Origin: Candidatus Sodalis pierantonius str. SOPE
GTDB taxonomy: Bacteria > Pseudomonadota > Gammaproteobacteria > Enterobacterales > Enterobacteriaceae
NCBI RefSeq assembly: GCF_000517405.1
Contig: NZ_CP006568.1
Coordinates: 4,278,001 to 4,342,000 of the forward strand
Direction of reading: 5' to 3'
DNA length: 64,000 bases
Below are positions 1 through 9,119 of this stretch, one piece after another. Made by a program: the position numbers and the translations under genes. The notes beneath the pieces were generated by a model that had not been told where the DNA came from, did not search any database, and saw nothing but the letters and a program-made list of their open reading frames with translations. The stretch's first letter is position 1. Every line of letters begins with the position of its first letter.

Positions 1-595
1 CATGAAGGTGACCCGCCCGCTATCGAACTCGCCGAGGGTGGTGCGAAACACATCCACCTGATTATTCTCGCAGCCCAGCCCGATGACCAGCACCGCGCCG
101 ACGTTGGGGTGGCGCACCATGTTTTGCAGCATGGTGCGGGTGTTCTCATGGTCTGCCCCCAGCTGCGAACAGCCGAACGGGTGGGTGAACAAATGCACGC
201 CGTCGATATCTTCCGCGCCAAAGGTCTCCTTGAGGAACCGCTGCTGGATCTGGCGGGCGATGCCGTTGACGCAGCCCACGGTCGGGCATTTGCGGCGGCA
301 GCGCGGGGAACGCGGGCTGATATTGATATTCATCCAGATCACTGAGATTGGTTTTCGCGTTCTGTGAGTGAATATGTTCGCCCGGCTGGATGAGGCTTTT
401 GGCGTGCCCGATGGGCAAACCGTATTTGATAATCATGTCCCCTTCGCCGATGGGCGTTAGGGCAAACTTATGGCCGCGCGCAACGGGCTGACGTAGTGTA
501 ACGCGGTCATTACCGACAGTTACCGTCTCGTCAGCCGGCAGGTCTTGCAGGGCGACCGCCACATTGTCAATGGAATGAATTTTAATAATATTCAT
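1..595 (-). pseudogene. uxaA: Altronate dehydratase UxaA, 5' part, deleted and frameshifted; runs off the left edge
   Basis: UxaA dehydrates D-altronate to 2-keto-3-deoxygluconate in galacturonate catabolism. The start MNIIKIHSIDNVAVALQDL at 595 and the N-terminal SAF-type domain match the family. After about 95 residues (SDLDEYQYQPAFPALPPQMP) the reading jumps directly to TVGCVNGIARQIQQ in another frame, at about 278-296. Compared with E. coli UxaA some 26 residues (the stretch before PTVGCVNG) are missing and the frame is broken. The second frame then reads cleanly to the window edge (GLGCENNQVDVFRTTLGEF). It lies 16 bp downstream of uxaB and would have been the last gene of a uxaCBA operon. 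The gene is very probably non-functional. Confidence 0.85.
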
Positions 596-611
596 GATGA
601 ACCTTTGGGTT

Positions 612-2063
612 TCAGCAATAGGCGGCAACGGCGTCCCGCATGCCCCGGTCAAGGATGGCCTGCAGTTGCTGTTCAACCTGTTTCGCCAGACTGGGTACCT
701 GCAGCAGATCCTGCTGCCAGTGTCCGGTATCGCTCAGTACGGTTTCGACCAGTTTGCCAAGCGGGGTGGTGCCGGCCATCACGCCGCTCCATAGCGTCTG
801 GTAACGATCCAGCCATGACTTATCATCTTGCTGTGGATAAGACTCGCCGTTGCGTTCGCCGCGATAAAACGCGATAAGCGCCGCCAGCGCGAAAGTCAGC
901 CGTGCCGGCAGTTCACCATGCTGTTGCCGGTAGGCTAGCAGCTGCGGCAGGATCCGGGTGCGGAATTTGGTCATACCGTTGAGCGCGATGGACAACAGTT
1001 GATGCTGGATAAACGGATTGCGAAAACGCCCCTGTACCGCCTCGGCAAAAGAGATAAGTTCGTCGTGAGGCAGATCCAGCACCGGCACGATTTCTTCGGC
1101 GATGGCTTTTGCCACGAACGCACTGATCTGCTCGTCGTTCATCGCCGCGCCCACGGTATCCAGACCGGCCAGCCAGGCTACCGGCACCAGTGCGGTATGC
1201 GCGCCGTTCAAAATGGCCACTTTGCATTCTTTATAGGGTTTGATGTCGTCGACGATGCGGATGTTCAGGTTGAGCTGATCCAAACGCAACGCCTGGGCCA
1301 GCCAGGCCGGTCCCTGAATAACGAACAGATAAAAATATTCGGCGGTGTCGAGGAAGGTGTCTTGATAGCCGAGTTCCGTTTGCAGCGCCTGCACTTCATC
1401 GCGCGGGTAACCCGTGACGATGCGGTCCACCAGCGTCGAGCAGAAGGTATTGCTATCGTTCAACCAGTGGACAAATTCCGCCGGCAGCGCCCACAGGTCG
1501 GCATAGCGCAGCACCATTTCGCGCAGCGCGTCGCCGTTATAATCGATAAGTTCGCAGGGGATAAGCACCCATCCTTTATCCGCCGCGCCGTCAAAATGGC
1601 AGAAACGTTCGTACAGCAAACGCGTCAGTTTGGCGGGGTAACTTTGCGGCGGCGCATCTTGCAGTCGGTCGCCGTCGTTAAAGCTAATGCCGGCCTCGGT
1701 GGTGTTGGAGAAGACAAACTGGATGTTGGCATCATGAGCCAGCGCCAGATAGTCATCGAACTGGCGGTAGACATTAATCTCGCGGTTGACCGACCGGATA
1801 ACGCGCGACTGGCGCACCGCGTCGCCCTGTTCGTTCAGGCCGCGGATAATCGTGGTGTACAGGCCGTCCTGGGTCGACAACGACGGGGGGAAATCGGTAT
1901 CGATAGGGCGCACGACGACGACGCCGGCATCAAGATCGGTGTGTTCGTTCAGCAAGTCCAGTTGCCAGTCGACAAAGGCGCGCAAGAAATTCCCTTCGCC
2001 GAACTGAATAACGCGGTCGGTATACTGGCGACCGGGAAAATTTTGACGATTTAGCGTTTGCAT
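612..2063 (-). CDS. uxaB: Tagaturonate reductase (altronate oxidoreductase)
   Basis: NAD-dependent reduction of D-tagaturonate to D-altronate, second step of galacturonate breakdown; cytoplasmic. The 483-residue product has the same length as E. coli UxaB. It opens with a dinucleotide-binding region (VIQFGEGNFLRAFVDW, residues 18-33) and keeps the family segments VRPIDTDFPPSL and KECKVAILNGAH of the mannitol dehydrogenase superfamily. It lies between broken uxaC (60 bp upstream) and broken uxaA (16 bp downstream), so it is an orphaned intact enzyme in a dead pathway segment and may simply not have been hit yet. Confidence 0.93.
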   Translation of the reverse strand: MQTLNRQNFPGRQYTDRVIQFGEGNFLRAFVDWQLDLLNEHTDLDAGVVVVRPIDTDFPPSLSTQDGLYTTIIRGLNEQGDAVRQSRVIRSVNREINVYRQFDDYLALAHDANIQFVFSNTTEAGISFNDGDRLQDAPPQSYPAKLTRLLYERFCHFDGAADKGWVLIPCELIDYNGDALREMVLRYADLWALPAEFVHWLNDSNTFCSTLVDRIVTGYPRDEVQALQTELGYQDTFLDTAEYFYLFVIQGPAWLAQALRLDQLNLNIRIVDDIKPYKECKVAILNGAHTALVPVAWLAGLDTVGAAMNDEQISAFVAKAIAEEIVPVLDLPHDELISFAEAVQGRFRNPFIQHQLLSIALNGMTKFRTRILPQLLAYRQQHGELPARLTFALAALIAFYRGERNGESYPQQDDKSWLDRYQTLWSGVMAGTTPLGKLVETVLSDTGHWQQDLLQVPSLAKQVEQQLQAILDRGMRDAVAAYC

Positions 2064-2094
2064 TCGGGAGTTACCTTCAATATAAAGCCGTTCA

Positions 2095-2119
2095 CGGGCG
2101 GGCCGTCGGCCCGCCCGGC
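2095..2119. repeat. Intercistronic GC-rich hairpin between uxaC and uxaB
   Basis: A near-perfect palindrome (CGGGCGGGCC, 3-nt loop, GGCCCGCCCG) sits between the uxaC stop and the uxaB start. There is no T-run after it in the direction of transcription, so it looks like an mRNA-stabilising or attenuating intercistronic hairpin rather than a terminator. Confidence 0.5.
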
Positions 2120-2123
2120 TTAA

Positions 2124-3125
2124 TCAGAGTTCAATGGCAAAGTAGTTTTTGGCGTTGTCGAAGCAAATGTTTTTCACCATTTCGCCCAACAGCTTTATGT
2201 CCGCCGGTGCTTCGCCCTGCTCGACCCAGTGACCGATCATCCTGCATAGAATGCGGCGGAAGTATTCGTGACGGGTGTAGGACAGGAAACTGCGGCTGTC
2301 GGTCAGCATGCCGACAAAGCGGCTGAGCAAGCCGAGGTTGGCCAGTTGGGTCATCTGACGCTCCATGCCGTCCTTCTGATCGTTAAACCACCAGCCAGAA
2401 CCAAACTGCATCTTGCCGGGCATGCCTTCGCCCTGGAAGTTGCCGACCATGGTCCCGATGGTTTCGTTGTCGCTCGGGTTCAGGCAATAAAGGATGGTTT
2501 TCGGCAGCGCATCGTTTTTCGCCTGTGCGTCCAACAAGCGGGAGAGGTTCTGGACCACCGGCTGATCGTTGGCGGAATCGAAACCGGTATCGGGGCCGAG
2601 CAGTTTCAGCATGCGGCTATTGTTATTGCGCAGCGCGCCAATATGGTACTGCTGTACCCAACCGCGGCGGGCGTATTCTGCGCCGAGGAACACCAGCACC
2701 GCGGTTTTGAACTGCGCGATTTCCTCGGCATTCGGCAGCTTACCGTCCAGGCGACGGGCCAGGATGCCATCGAGCGTGTGGGTATCGGCTTCGCCATAGA
2801 CCACCACATCAAGCGCGTGGTCAGAGACGCGGCAGCCGTGGGCGGCGAAATGGTCCAGACGTTTCGACAACGCGTCGCAAAGCGCGCTGAATCCGCTAAT
2901 GGCGGTGTCCGAAGCACCCTCGAGCTTCTTCAGATAATCCACGTAACCTTCGGCTTCAATATTGAAGGATTTATCCGGGCGCCAGCTGGGCAGCACTTTG
3001 ATGGAGAAGCTGCTGTCTTGCGCGACGGCTTTATGATGGCACAGGTCATCGATCGGATCATCGGTGGTGCCAACCATTTTCACGTTCATCTGTAGCGATG
3101 CAAAATATTTTGGACTAATTTGCAA
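2124..3125 (-). pseudogene. uxaC: Glucuronate/galacturonate isomerase UxaC, N-terminally truncated
   Basis: UxaC interconverts D-glucuronate/D-galacturonate and fructuronate/tagaturonate. Similarity to the family starts at NVKMVGTTDDPIDDL (about position 3095) and then runs without interruption to the normal C-terminus NICFDNAKNYFAIEL, including GWVQQYHIGALRNNNSR and FRRILCRMIG. The normal protein is about 470 residues; some 150 N-terminal residues, including the first metal-binding histidines, are absent. Upstream lies unrelated sequence with a large inverted repeat and a phage-type methyltransferase, so the 5' part was lost at the border of the island. The leading residues MQISPKYFASLQ are junction sequence. 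Confidence 0.85.
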
Positions 3126-3189
3126 GCAATTCTGGACTCCTTTAAACCACTAAAAAATGGCCATTTTGGACAGTCCAGAATTGTTTGCA
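3121..3189. repeat. 18-bp inverted repeat with an inner palindrome at the uxaC/island junction
   Basis: Arms at 3121-3138 and 3172-3189 (TGCAAGCAATTCTGGACT against TGCAAACAATTCTGGACT read on the other strand) differ by one base. The 33-nt loop itself contains a perfect 14-bp palindrome AAAATGGCCATTTT (3154-3167). It sits between the dam remnant stop and the truncated uxaC, exactly at the border of foreign sequence. It could be a phage operator, a terminal structure of the lost element, or a terminator for dam; the sequence does not decide. Confidence 0.6.
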
Positions 3190-3198
3190 AAAAGGAAA

Positions 3199-4331
3199 TC
3201 AGGCGAAATTACGAATGATCAACTCGCGTCTGCTATGAGGGTTGTTGCCTAATGAGTATTTTAGGTCAACAACGTCGATATGAAGGTTTTTGAAGATGCT
3301 CCTCATTTCTGGGATATCATTAACTGAAATAACCATTCTTCCTGTTATCGAATGAGCCAGGCTATCAATGATGCTGTATTGCTCCAGGCCAAACGCCACG
3401 CCATAGCCTTGAGTCTTCCAGTAAGGTGGATCAAGGTAGAACAATGTATGTGGCCTATCATATTTTTCAATACAAGCCTGCCAACCAAGATGCTCTATGG
3501 TTGCCTGAGATAAACGCAGATGAGCCTGTTATAGCTGCTCTTCGATTCTTAGAAGGTTCAATGACTGTGATCGCACAGCGGAAGTACCAAAGTTCTGCCC
3601 GCTCACTTTGCCACCAAATGTGAGTTGTTGAAGATAGTAAAACTGGGCGGCTCGCTGTATATCGGTCAGCGTTTGTGGTGGTGTTTCTTTTAGCCAATCA
3701 AACAGCTGCCTACTGCTTAAAGCCCACTTAAACTGACGTATAAATTCCTCCAAATGGTACTTAACTGTCACTACCAATTGAAAAGTGATCCACCCTGCTA
3801 AGTAAAATAGGCTTTTTTGTTAAAATCAGTGGTTATTAATACGCCATTATGCCGAAGGCATGCGAGGCGCGAAAAGTACTTATAAACGCGCTCTGAAGCT
3901 TCTGCGCACCGATACGTGAGCGAAGCGAACTTGTACTGGCATAGCCCCGGAAACCGCGTCAGCGCCCTGCTTGCGTTTTTTTCGATGTAGAGATCGCGCA
4001 TATGGATGCGATTATGTCCACTTGTCGAACTGTCTTATAGTTTTCAAATATCCAAGATTATTTTTGTTAGCTTCCTCTTAAAAGAATAGTGATTTAATTA
4101 GCATAATGGATCAGATTTAAACCGGTGGTGACACTTAACCACCCGATAGAGGTTTATCAAATCGCCATTGATATCGTTCAGCACTTCGACTGTGGATGGT
4201 TCCTTGCTGAAAAACAGCGCCGCTCCCCCACAGAATGGTTCAACGTAGCATTTGTGCTCAGGAAAGTACGATAGAAGACGTTTAGCCAGCCGCCGCTTTT
4301 CTCCCACCCAAGGTACGATTGGCGTACTCAT
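3199..4331 (-). pseudogene. Phage-type DNA adenine methyltransferase (Dam/D12 class), interrupted and with a nonsense codon
   Basis: N6-adenine methyltransferase of the D12 class (normally methylating GATC-like sites with S-adenosylmethionine). The start at 4331 (MSTPIVPWVGEKRRLAKRLL) is preceded by GAGG. Visible parts in order: SAM-binding VEPFCGGAALFF, EVLNDINGDLINLYRVVK, then a 368-bp insertion, then YHLEEFIRQFKWALSSRQLF to NLLRIEEQL, a TAA at 3529-3531, and in the same frame QAHLRLSQATIEHLGW followed by catalytic DPPYW to the stop at 3199. Removing the insertion plus one 6-bp duplication restores the frame exactly, so the gene was killed by two independent events. Such genes are common on prophages, fitting the nearby integrase. 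Confidence 0.85.
3766..4133. mobile_element. 368-bp non-autonomous element with terminal inverted repeats inside dam
   Basis: Ends are TGTCACTACCAATTG and, read inward from the other side, TGTCACCACCGGTTT; both also carry TGATCC about 21 bp in. It is flanked by the 6-bp duplication CTTAAC (3760-3765 and 4134-4139), and its removal restores the methyltransferase. The TG...CA ends, 6-bp target duplication and GTGATCC subterminal motif resemble IS21-family ends; no transposase is encoded. An open frame at 3798-4001 (minus, 67 codons) has no recognisable family. Best read as an internally deleted or MITE-like derivative. Confidence 0.75.
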
Positions 4332-4670
4332 TAATGCAATCCTCATGCATTACTATAATTTTTACCGATCAATAATCAGTAATTAATCGTCAAGATAATT
4401 ATTAGTTGTAACTCGTAGATACTGACTGAGGGGTAGTGGCTATAAGTAATAACACGGGAAGAGAAATATTTTAATTTAAAATCAAAATGTTAACCTGTAA
4501 TGGCTAAAGAGGTAATCCAGCATTGATTAATCTGTCGGCATAAATATTAAGCTGGGAGTTCCCATAAACGAGTGTATTTAACAATGATGCAAAATACGTT
4601 AGGGTAAGGCTGCAGATGAGCTGCAATGAACTGTTTTTTATTATAATTAATTAAAAATATAGGTTTTTAT
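4332..4670. other. AT-rich non-coding stretch between dam and the acyltransferase
   Basis: No gene is recognised. The stretch is markedly richer in A+T than the flanking chromosome, as is the acyltransferase that follows, in keeping with imported DNA. It should contain the promoter region of the acyltransferase. Confidence 0.5.
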
Positions 4671-4778
4671 GAAATACCTCTATATGATATCGATGGTCTA
4701 AGGGCAATAGCCATCATTTTTGTGCTGGCTTTTTATGGTGGATTGACGGTTTTTCCATCAGGTTTTATCGGTGTGGAT
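4671..4778 (+). pseudogene. OafA-like O-acyltransferase, fragment 1 (N-terminus)
   Basis: Reads LYDIDGLRAIAIIFVLAFYGG then PSGFIGVD, the hallmark N-terminus of acyltransferase family 3 (first transmembrane helix, DGLRAIA motif and GFIGVD). No ATG lies in frame directly upstream, so the true start is lost or non-standard. The sequence stops at the left end of the first IS5 copy. It belongs with the fragments at 5835-6293, 7349-8064 and 9120-9655. Confidence 0.75.
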
Positions 4779-5834
4779 GGCTTTGTTGAATAAATCGAAC
4801 TTTTAGGTGACTGGCGGCTCTGATCACTACATTCGTTTCAACATCAGGTCACCATGGCAAAGCAAAAGTTTAAAATCACCAACTGGCCCGCATACAACAA
4901 TGCGCTCAGGCAGCGGGGGGACATGACAGTATGGCTTGATGAGTCAGCCATTGCTGCATGGACTGAGAGTACACCCCCTGAACATCGTGGCCGGCCGCTT
5001 CACTACACCGATATGGCCATTACCACGGTTCTGATGATAAAGCGCGTGTTTAACCTTTCGCTCCGGGCGTTACAGGGTTTCCGTTGACGCGATTTTTAAA
5101 CTGATGGGGCTGTCGCTGCGCTGCCCAGATTACTCTCTGGTCAGCCGGCGAGCAAAAACCGTCGACATCAGCATAAAAACGCCAACCCGCGGCGAAATCT
5201 CACACCTGGTCATCGATGGCACCGGCCTGAAAATCTTCGACGAAGGCGAATGGAAAGTCAGGCAGCATGGGGCTGAGAGGCGCAGAGTATGGCGCAAGCT
5301 TCATCTGGCAGTAGATAGCGCGACACATGAAATTATCTGTGCCGATTTATCGCTAAGCGGTACGACAGATGCGCAGGCGCTGCCCGGGCTGATTAACCAA
5401 ACCCACCGGAAAATCAGGGAAGCGTCGGCTGACAGTGCTTACGATACGCGTTACTGTCATGATGCTCTGCTGAGGAAAAAAATAAAGCCGCTTATCCCAC
5501 CGCGAAGTGGTGCGCAATATTGGCCAGCTCGATACCATGAGCGTAACCATGCGGTGGCAAATCAGCATCTGAGCGGCAATAACGATACCTGGAAAAAGAA
5601 AGTAGGTTATCACCGGCGTTCACTGGCTGAAACGGCCATGTTCCGGTTTAAAACACTTCTGGGTGGTCATCTGAGTCTGCATGACTATGACGCGCAGGTA
5701 GGTGAGGCTATGGCAATGGTCAAAGCGCTTAATCGGATCACGTTGTTAGGAATGCCAAACAGCGTCCGCATCATGTAACAATCGCCCTGATAGGGAGGAA
5801 GTCGTCACAAATTTCGGATTTATTCAACAAAGCA
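4779..5834 (+). mobile_element. IS5-family (IS903-like) element, copy 1
   Basis: Begins with the terminal repeat GGCTTTGTTGAATAAATC and ends with its inverted copy GATTTATTCAACAAAGC. It is 1056 bp, one base longer than the 1055-bp copies 2 and 3 because of an extra C in the transposase. The bases outside (GGTGTGGAT left, ATGTTTTAT right) are not a target duplication, unlike copies 2 and 3, so this copy probably results from recombination between two elements with loss of the DNA between them. Confidence 0.9.
4854..5778 (+). pseudogene. IS5-family transposase, frameshifted (copy 1)
   Basis: Same protein as copies 2 and 3 (start MAKQKFKITNWPAYNNALRQ) but an extra C at 5081-5082 shifts the frame after LSLRALQGF. 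The rest continues at 5104-5778 in the new frame, with the second Asp (SADSAYDTRY) and the Y-2-R-3-E-6-K signature (YHRRSLAETAMFRFK). Not expected to make active transposase. Confidence 0.9.
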
Positions 5835-6293
5835 ATGTTTTATTCACCTCCCTGCTAGCCGCGTTATTTTATTTGCCTAGTGATTTCATTGATTATGTAA
5901 ACAGTGCGAGATACACAATCCTTCTTATTTCAAATCAGTTTTTTAAGCGTTCGACAACAGGTTATGCTGCTCCAGAGGCAACATATTTGCTGCTACTGCA
6001 TACCTGGTCACTTTCTATAGAATGGCAATGGTACCTGCTGTTACCTGCAAGCATTATTTTCATGCATCGCTATCTATCTGATAAATCAATAAAAACCGTT
6101 ACATTATTATTAGTTGTGATAACAACAATATTATCAATAGCACTTTCTGCTAAATATCCTGATAAGAGTTACTATTTTTTTACATCACGTATTTTTGAAT
6201 TTCTGATTGGCAGTAGCTTGGTAATTTTAGGGTGTGAAAAATATAAGCCAGGAAAAACAATATGTTACTTGTTCGGAATCACATCATTTCTTA
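5835..6293 (+). pseudogene. OafA-like O-acyltransferase, fragment 2
   Basis: Continues the acyltransferase family 3 membrane domain: VLFTSLLAALFYLPSDFIDY, then HTWSLSIEWQWYLLLP (the conserved SL-x-(I/V)-E-W/E-Q-W/F-Y block) and further membrane helices to FGITSFLT. Against intact relatives about 60 residues (FFVISGFL to the IRR(I/L)xPA region) are missing between fragment 1 and this one, matching the absence of a target duplication around IS5 copy 1. The intact protein would have been a membrane enzyme adding acetyl groups to lipopolysaccharide O-antigen, often prophage-borne. Fragment 3 follows exactly after the next IS. Confidence 0.8.
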
Positions 6294-7348
6294 CGCTTTG
6301 TTGAATAAATCCGAAATTTGTGACGACTTCCTTCCTATCAGGGCGATTGTTACATGATGCGGACGCTGTTTGGCATTCCTAACAGTGTGATCCGGTTGAG
6401 TGCTTTAACCATTGCCATTGCCTCACCTACCTGCGCGTCATAGTCATGCAGACTCAGATGACCACCCAGAAGTGTTTTAAACCGGAACATGGCCGTTTCA
6501 GCCAGTGAACGCCGGTGATAACCTACTTTCTTTTTCCAGGTATCGTTATTGCCGCTCAGATGCTGATTTGCCACCGCATGATTACGCTCATGGTATCGAG
6601 CTGGCCAATATTGCGCACCACTTCGCGGTGGGATAAGCGGCTTTATTTTTTTCCTCAGCAGAGCATCATGACAGTAACGCGTATCGTAAGCACTGTCAGC
6701 CGACGCTTCCCTGATTTTCCGGTGGGTTTGGTTAATCAGCCCGGGCAGCGCCTGCGCATCTGTCGTACCGCTTAGCGATAAATCGGCACAGATAATTTCA
6801 TGTGTCACGCTATCTACTGCCAGATGAAGCTTGCGCCATACTCTGCGCCTCTCAGCCCCATGCTGCCTGACTTTCCATTCGCCTTCGCCGAAGACTTTCA
6901 GGCCGGTGCCATCGATGACCAGGTGTGAGATTTCGCCGCGGGTTGGCGTTTTTATGCTGATGTCGACGGTTTTTGCTCGCCGGCTGACCAGAGAGTAATC
7001 TGGGCAGCGCAGCGACAGCCCCATCAGTTTAAAAATCGAGTCAACGAAACCCTGTAACGCCCGGAGCGAAAGGTTAAACACGCGCTTTATCATCAGAACC
7101 GTGGTAATGGCCATATCGGTGTAGTGAAGCGGCCGGCCACGATGTTCAGGTGGTGTACTCTCAGTCCATGCAGCAATGGCTGACTCATCAAGCCATACTG
7201 TCAGGTCCCCCCGCTGCCTGAGCGCATTGTTATATGCGGGCCAGTTGGTAATTTTAAACTTTTGCTTTGCCATGGGGACCTGATGTTGAAACGAATGTAG
7301 TGATCAGAGCCGCCAGTCACCTAAAAGTTCGATTTATTCAACAAAGCC
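6294..7348 (-). mobile_element. IS5-family (IS903-like) element, copy 2, inverted
   Basis: 1055 bp, opposite orientation to the other copies, flanked by a perfect 9-bp target duplication CATTTCTTA (6285-6293 and 7349-7357). It is a simple insertion in the acyltransferase membrane domain. Terminal repeats as in copy 1. Confidence 0.95.
6350..7273 (-). CDS. IS5-family transposase, intact (copy 2)
   Basis: 307-residue DDE transposase of the IS903 group. The first catalytic Asp is in HLVIDGTGLKVFGEGEW, the second in SADSAYDTRY, and the Glu in the Y-2-R-3-E-6-K signature YHRRSLAETAMFRFK. Full length with no lesion; its start lies about 75 bp inside the terminal repeat. Differs from copy 3 by only a few substitutions, so expansion is recent. 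Confidence 0.95.
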   Translation of the reverse strand: MAKQKFKITNWPAYNNALRQRGDLTVWLDESAIAAWTESTPPEHRGRPLHYTDMAITTVLMIKRVFNLSLRALQGFVDSIFKLMGLSLRCPDYSLVSRRAKTVDISIKTPTRGEISHLVIDGTGLKVFGEGEWKVRQHGAERRRVWRKLHLAVDSVTHEIICADLSLSGTTDAQALPGLINQTHRKIREASADSAYDTRYCHDALLRKKIKPLIPPRSGAQYWPARYHERNHAVANQHLSGNNDTWKKKVGYHRRSLAETAMFRFKTLLGGHLSLHDYDAQVGEAMAMVKALNRITLLGMPNSVRIM

Positions 7349-8064
7349 CATTTCTTACTCTGATGTACTGTGCCACAAGAGTAAAAATTGTGCTGGGGTA
7401 TCCCGATTATCATGCTCTAATGGCCTGTCTAGCAACTGCATTACTGATATGGGTGGGAATTCCAGCCAATAGTATAGTATCGCGTCTACTGTCTCTACCA
7501 CCATTAGTCATCCTAGGAAGGCTTTCTTACTCATTATACCTTTGGCACTGGCCTATTTTTGCTGTGGGACGTTACCTGGGGTTCAAAGAAAACCTTGTTT
7601 TTACTATTACATGTTATACACTAACTTTACTGCTCTCCTGTATTTCTTATTTTTTTATTGAAAAACCATGTAGAAAAAAAAGCAACTCTTTGCCAACATC
7701 TTTTTCAATCCTCGTGTTAATATCAATAATTATTTTTGTAGCACTATACTCATTGACCGAACGATACAATGGGTTCAGTGGGCGCTTTGGTGCAGATTAT
7801 TTGCGTATAACATCTACGCTGGACAAATATGAGTCGCCCTATAGAGAGTCATGTTTGAACGATAATGAGGACGGAAAAAATAACGATTGTATCATTGGTG
7901 ATACAGACGCCCTCAAAAAGGCACTACTGATCGGAGACTCACATTCTAATCATTTTTGGAATTTTATAGATTTATTGGCTAAGGATGCGCATGTCTCTGT
8001 GATGGTACAGGGCACATCGACGTGTTTAGTGTTACCCGGTATTTCTCAGTTTGATTGGAGGCGC
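7349..8064 (+). pseudogene. OafA-like O-acyltransferase, fragment 3 (end of membrane domain and start of SGNH domain)
   Basis: Resumes after IS5 copy 2 with the last membrane helices (LGRLSYSLYLWHWPIFAVGR, a classic family 3 motif, and SYFFIEKPCRKK). It then enters a soluble region with KKALLIGDSHSNHFW, the nucleophile block of the SGNH hydrolase-like C-terminal domain found in OafA-type enzymes. It breaks at SQFDWR where IS5 copy 3 has inserted. Confidence 0.85.
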
Positions 8065-9119
8065 GGCTTTGTTGAATAAATCGAACTTTTAGGTGACTGG
8101 CGGCTATGATCACTACATTCGTTTCAACATCAGGTCCCCATGGCAAAGCAAAAGTTTAAAATTACCAACTGGCCCGCATATAACAATGCGCTCAGGCAGC
8201 GGGGGGACCTGACAGTATGGCTTGATGAGTCAGCCATTGCTGCATGGACTGAGAGTACACCACCTGAACATCGTGGCCGGCCGCTTCACTACACCGATAT
8301 GGCCATTACCACGGTTCTGATGATAAAGCGCGTGTTTAACCTTTCGCTCCGGGCGTTACAGGGTTTCGTTGACTCGATTTTTAAACTGATGGGGCTATCG
8401 CTGCGCTGCCCAGATTACTCTCTGGTCAGCCGGCGAGCAAAAACCGTCGACATCAGCATAAAAACGCCAACCCGCGGCGAAATCTCACACCTGGTCATCG
8501 ATGGCACCGGCCTGAAAGTCTTCGGCGAAGGCGAATGGAAAGTCAGGCAGCATGGGGCTGAGAGGCGCAGAGTATGGCGCAAGTTTCATCTGGCAGTAGA
8601 TAGCGCGACACATGAAATTATCTGTGCCGATTTATCGCTAAGTGGTACGACAGATGCGCAGGCGCTGCCCGGGCTGATTAACCAAACCCACCGGAAAATC
8701 AGGGAAGCGTCGGCTGACAGTGCTTACGATACGCGTTACTGTCATGATGCTCTGCTGAGGAAAAAAATAAAGCCGCTTATCCCACCGCGAAGTGGTGCGC
8801 AATATTGGCCAGCTCGATACCATGAGCGTAACCATGCGGTGGCAAATCAGCATCTGAGCGGCAATAACGATACCTGGAAAAAGAAAGTAGGTTATCACCG
8901 GCGTTCACTGGCTGAAACGGCCATGTTCCGGTTTAAAACACTTCTGGGTGGTCATCTGAGTCTGCATGACTATGACGCGCAGGTAGGTGAGACAATGGCA
9001 ATGGTTAAAGCACTTAACCGGATCACACTGTTAGGAATGCCAAACAGCGTCCGCATCATGTAACAATCGCCCTGATAGGAAGGAAGTCGTCACAAATTTC
9101 GGATTTATTCAACAAAGCG
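8065..9119 (+). mobile_element. IS5-family (IS903-like) element, copy 3
   Basis: 1055 bp with complete terminal repeats, flanked by a perfect 9-bp target duplication TGGAGGCGC (8056-8064 and 9120-9128). A clean insertion in the SGNH-like domain of the acyltransferase. Confidence 0.95.
8140..9063 (+). CDS. IS5-family transposase, intact (copy 3)
   Basis: 307 residues, nearly identical to the product of copy 2 (for example KFHL for KLHL and VGETMAM for VGEAMAM). Complete DDE triad (HLVIDGTG, SADSAYD, Y-2-R-3-E-6-K). With copy 2 it is a likely source of active transposase. Confidence 0.95.
   Translation: MAKQKFKITNWPAYNNALRQRGDLTVWLDESAIAAWTESTPPEHRGRPLHYTDMAITTVLMIKRVFNLSLRALQGFVDSIFKLMGLSLRCPDYSLVSRRAKTVDISIKTPTRGEISHLVIDGTGLKVFGEGEWKVRQHGAERRRVWRKFHLAVDSATHEIICADLSLSGTTDAQALPGLINQTHRKIREASADSAYDTRYCHDALLRKKIKPLIPPRSGAQYWPARYHERNHAVANQHLSGNNDTWKKKVGYHRRSLAETAMFRFKTLLGGHLSLHDYDAQVGETMAMVKALNRITLLGMPNSVRIM

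Noticed and set aside
999..2054. Long open frame on the plus strand opposite uxaB
   Set aside because: It mirrors a well-conserved enzyme on the other strand; GC-rich genes produce such antisense frames. No family similarity is seen.
3798..4001. 67-codon open frame inside the 368-bp element
   Set aside because: No recognisable family, no clear ribosome site; treated as part of a non-autonomous element rather than a gene.
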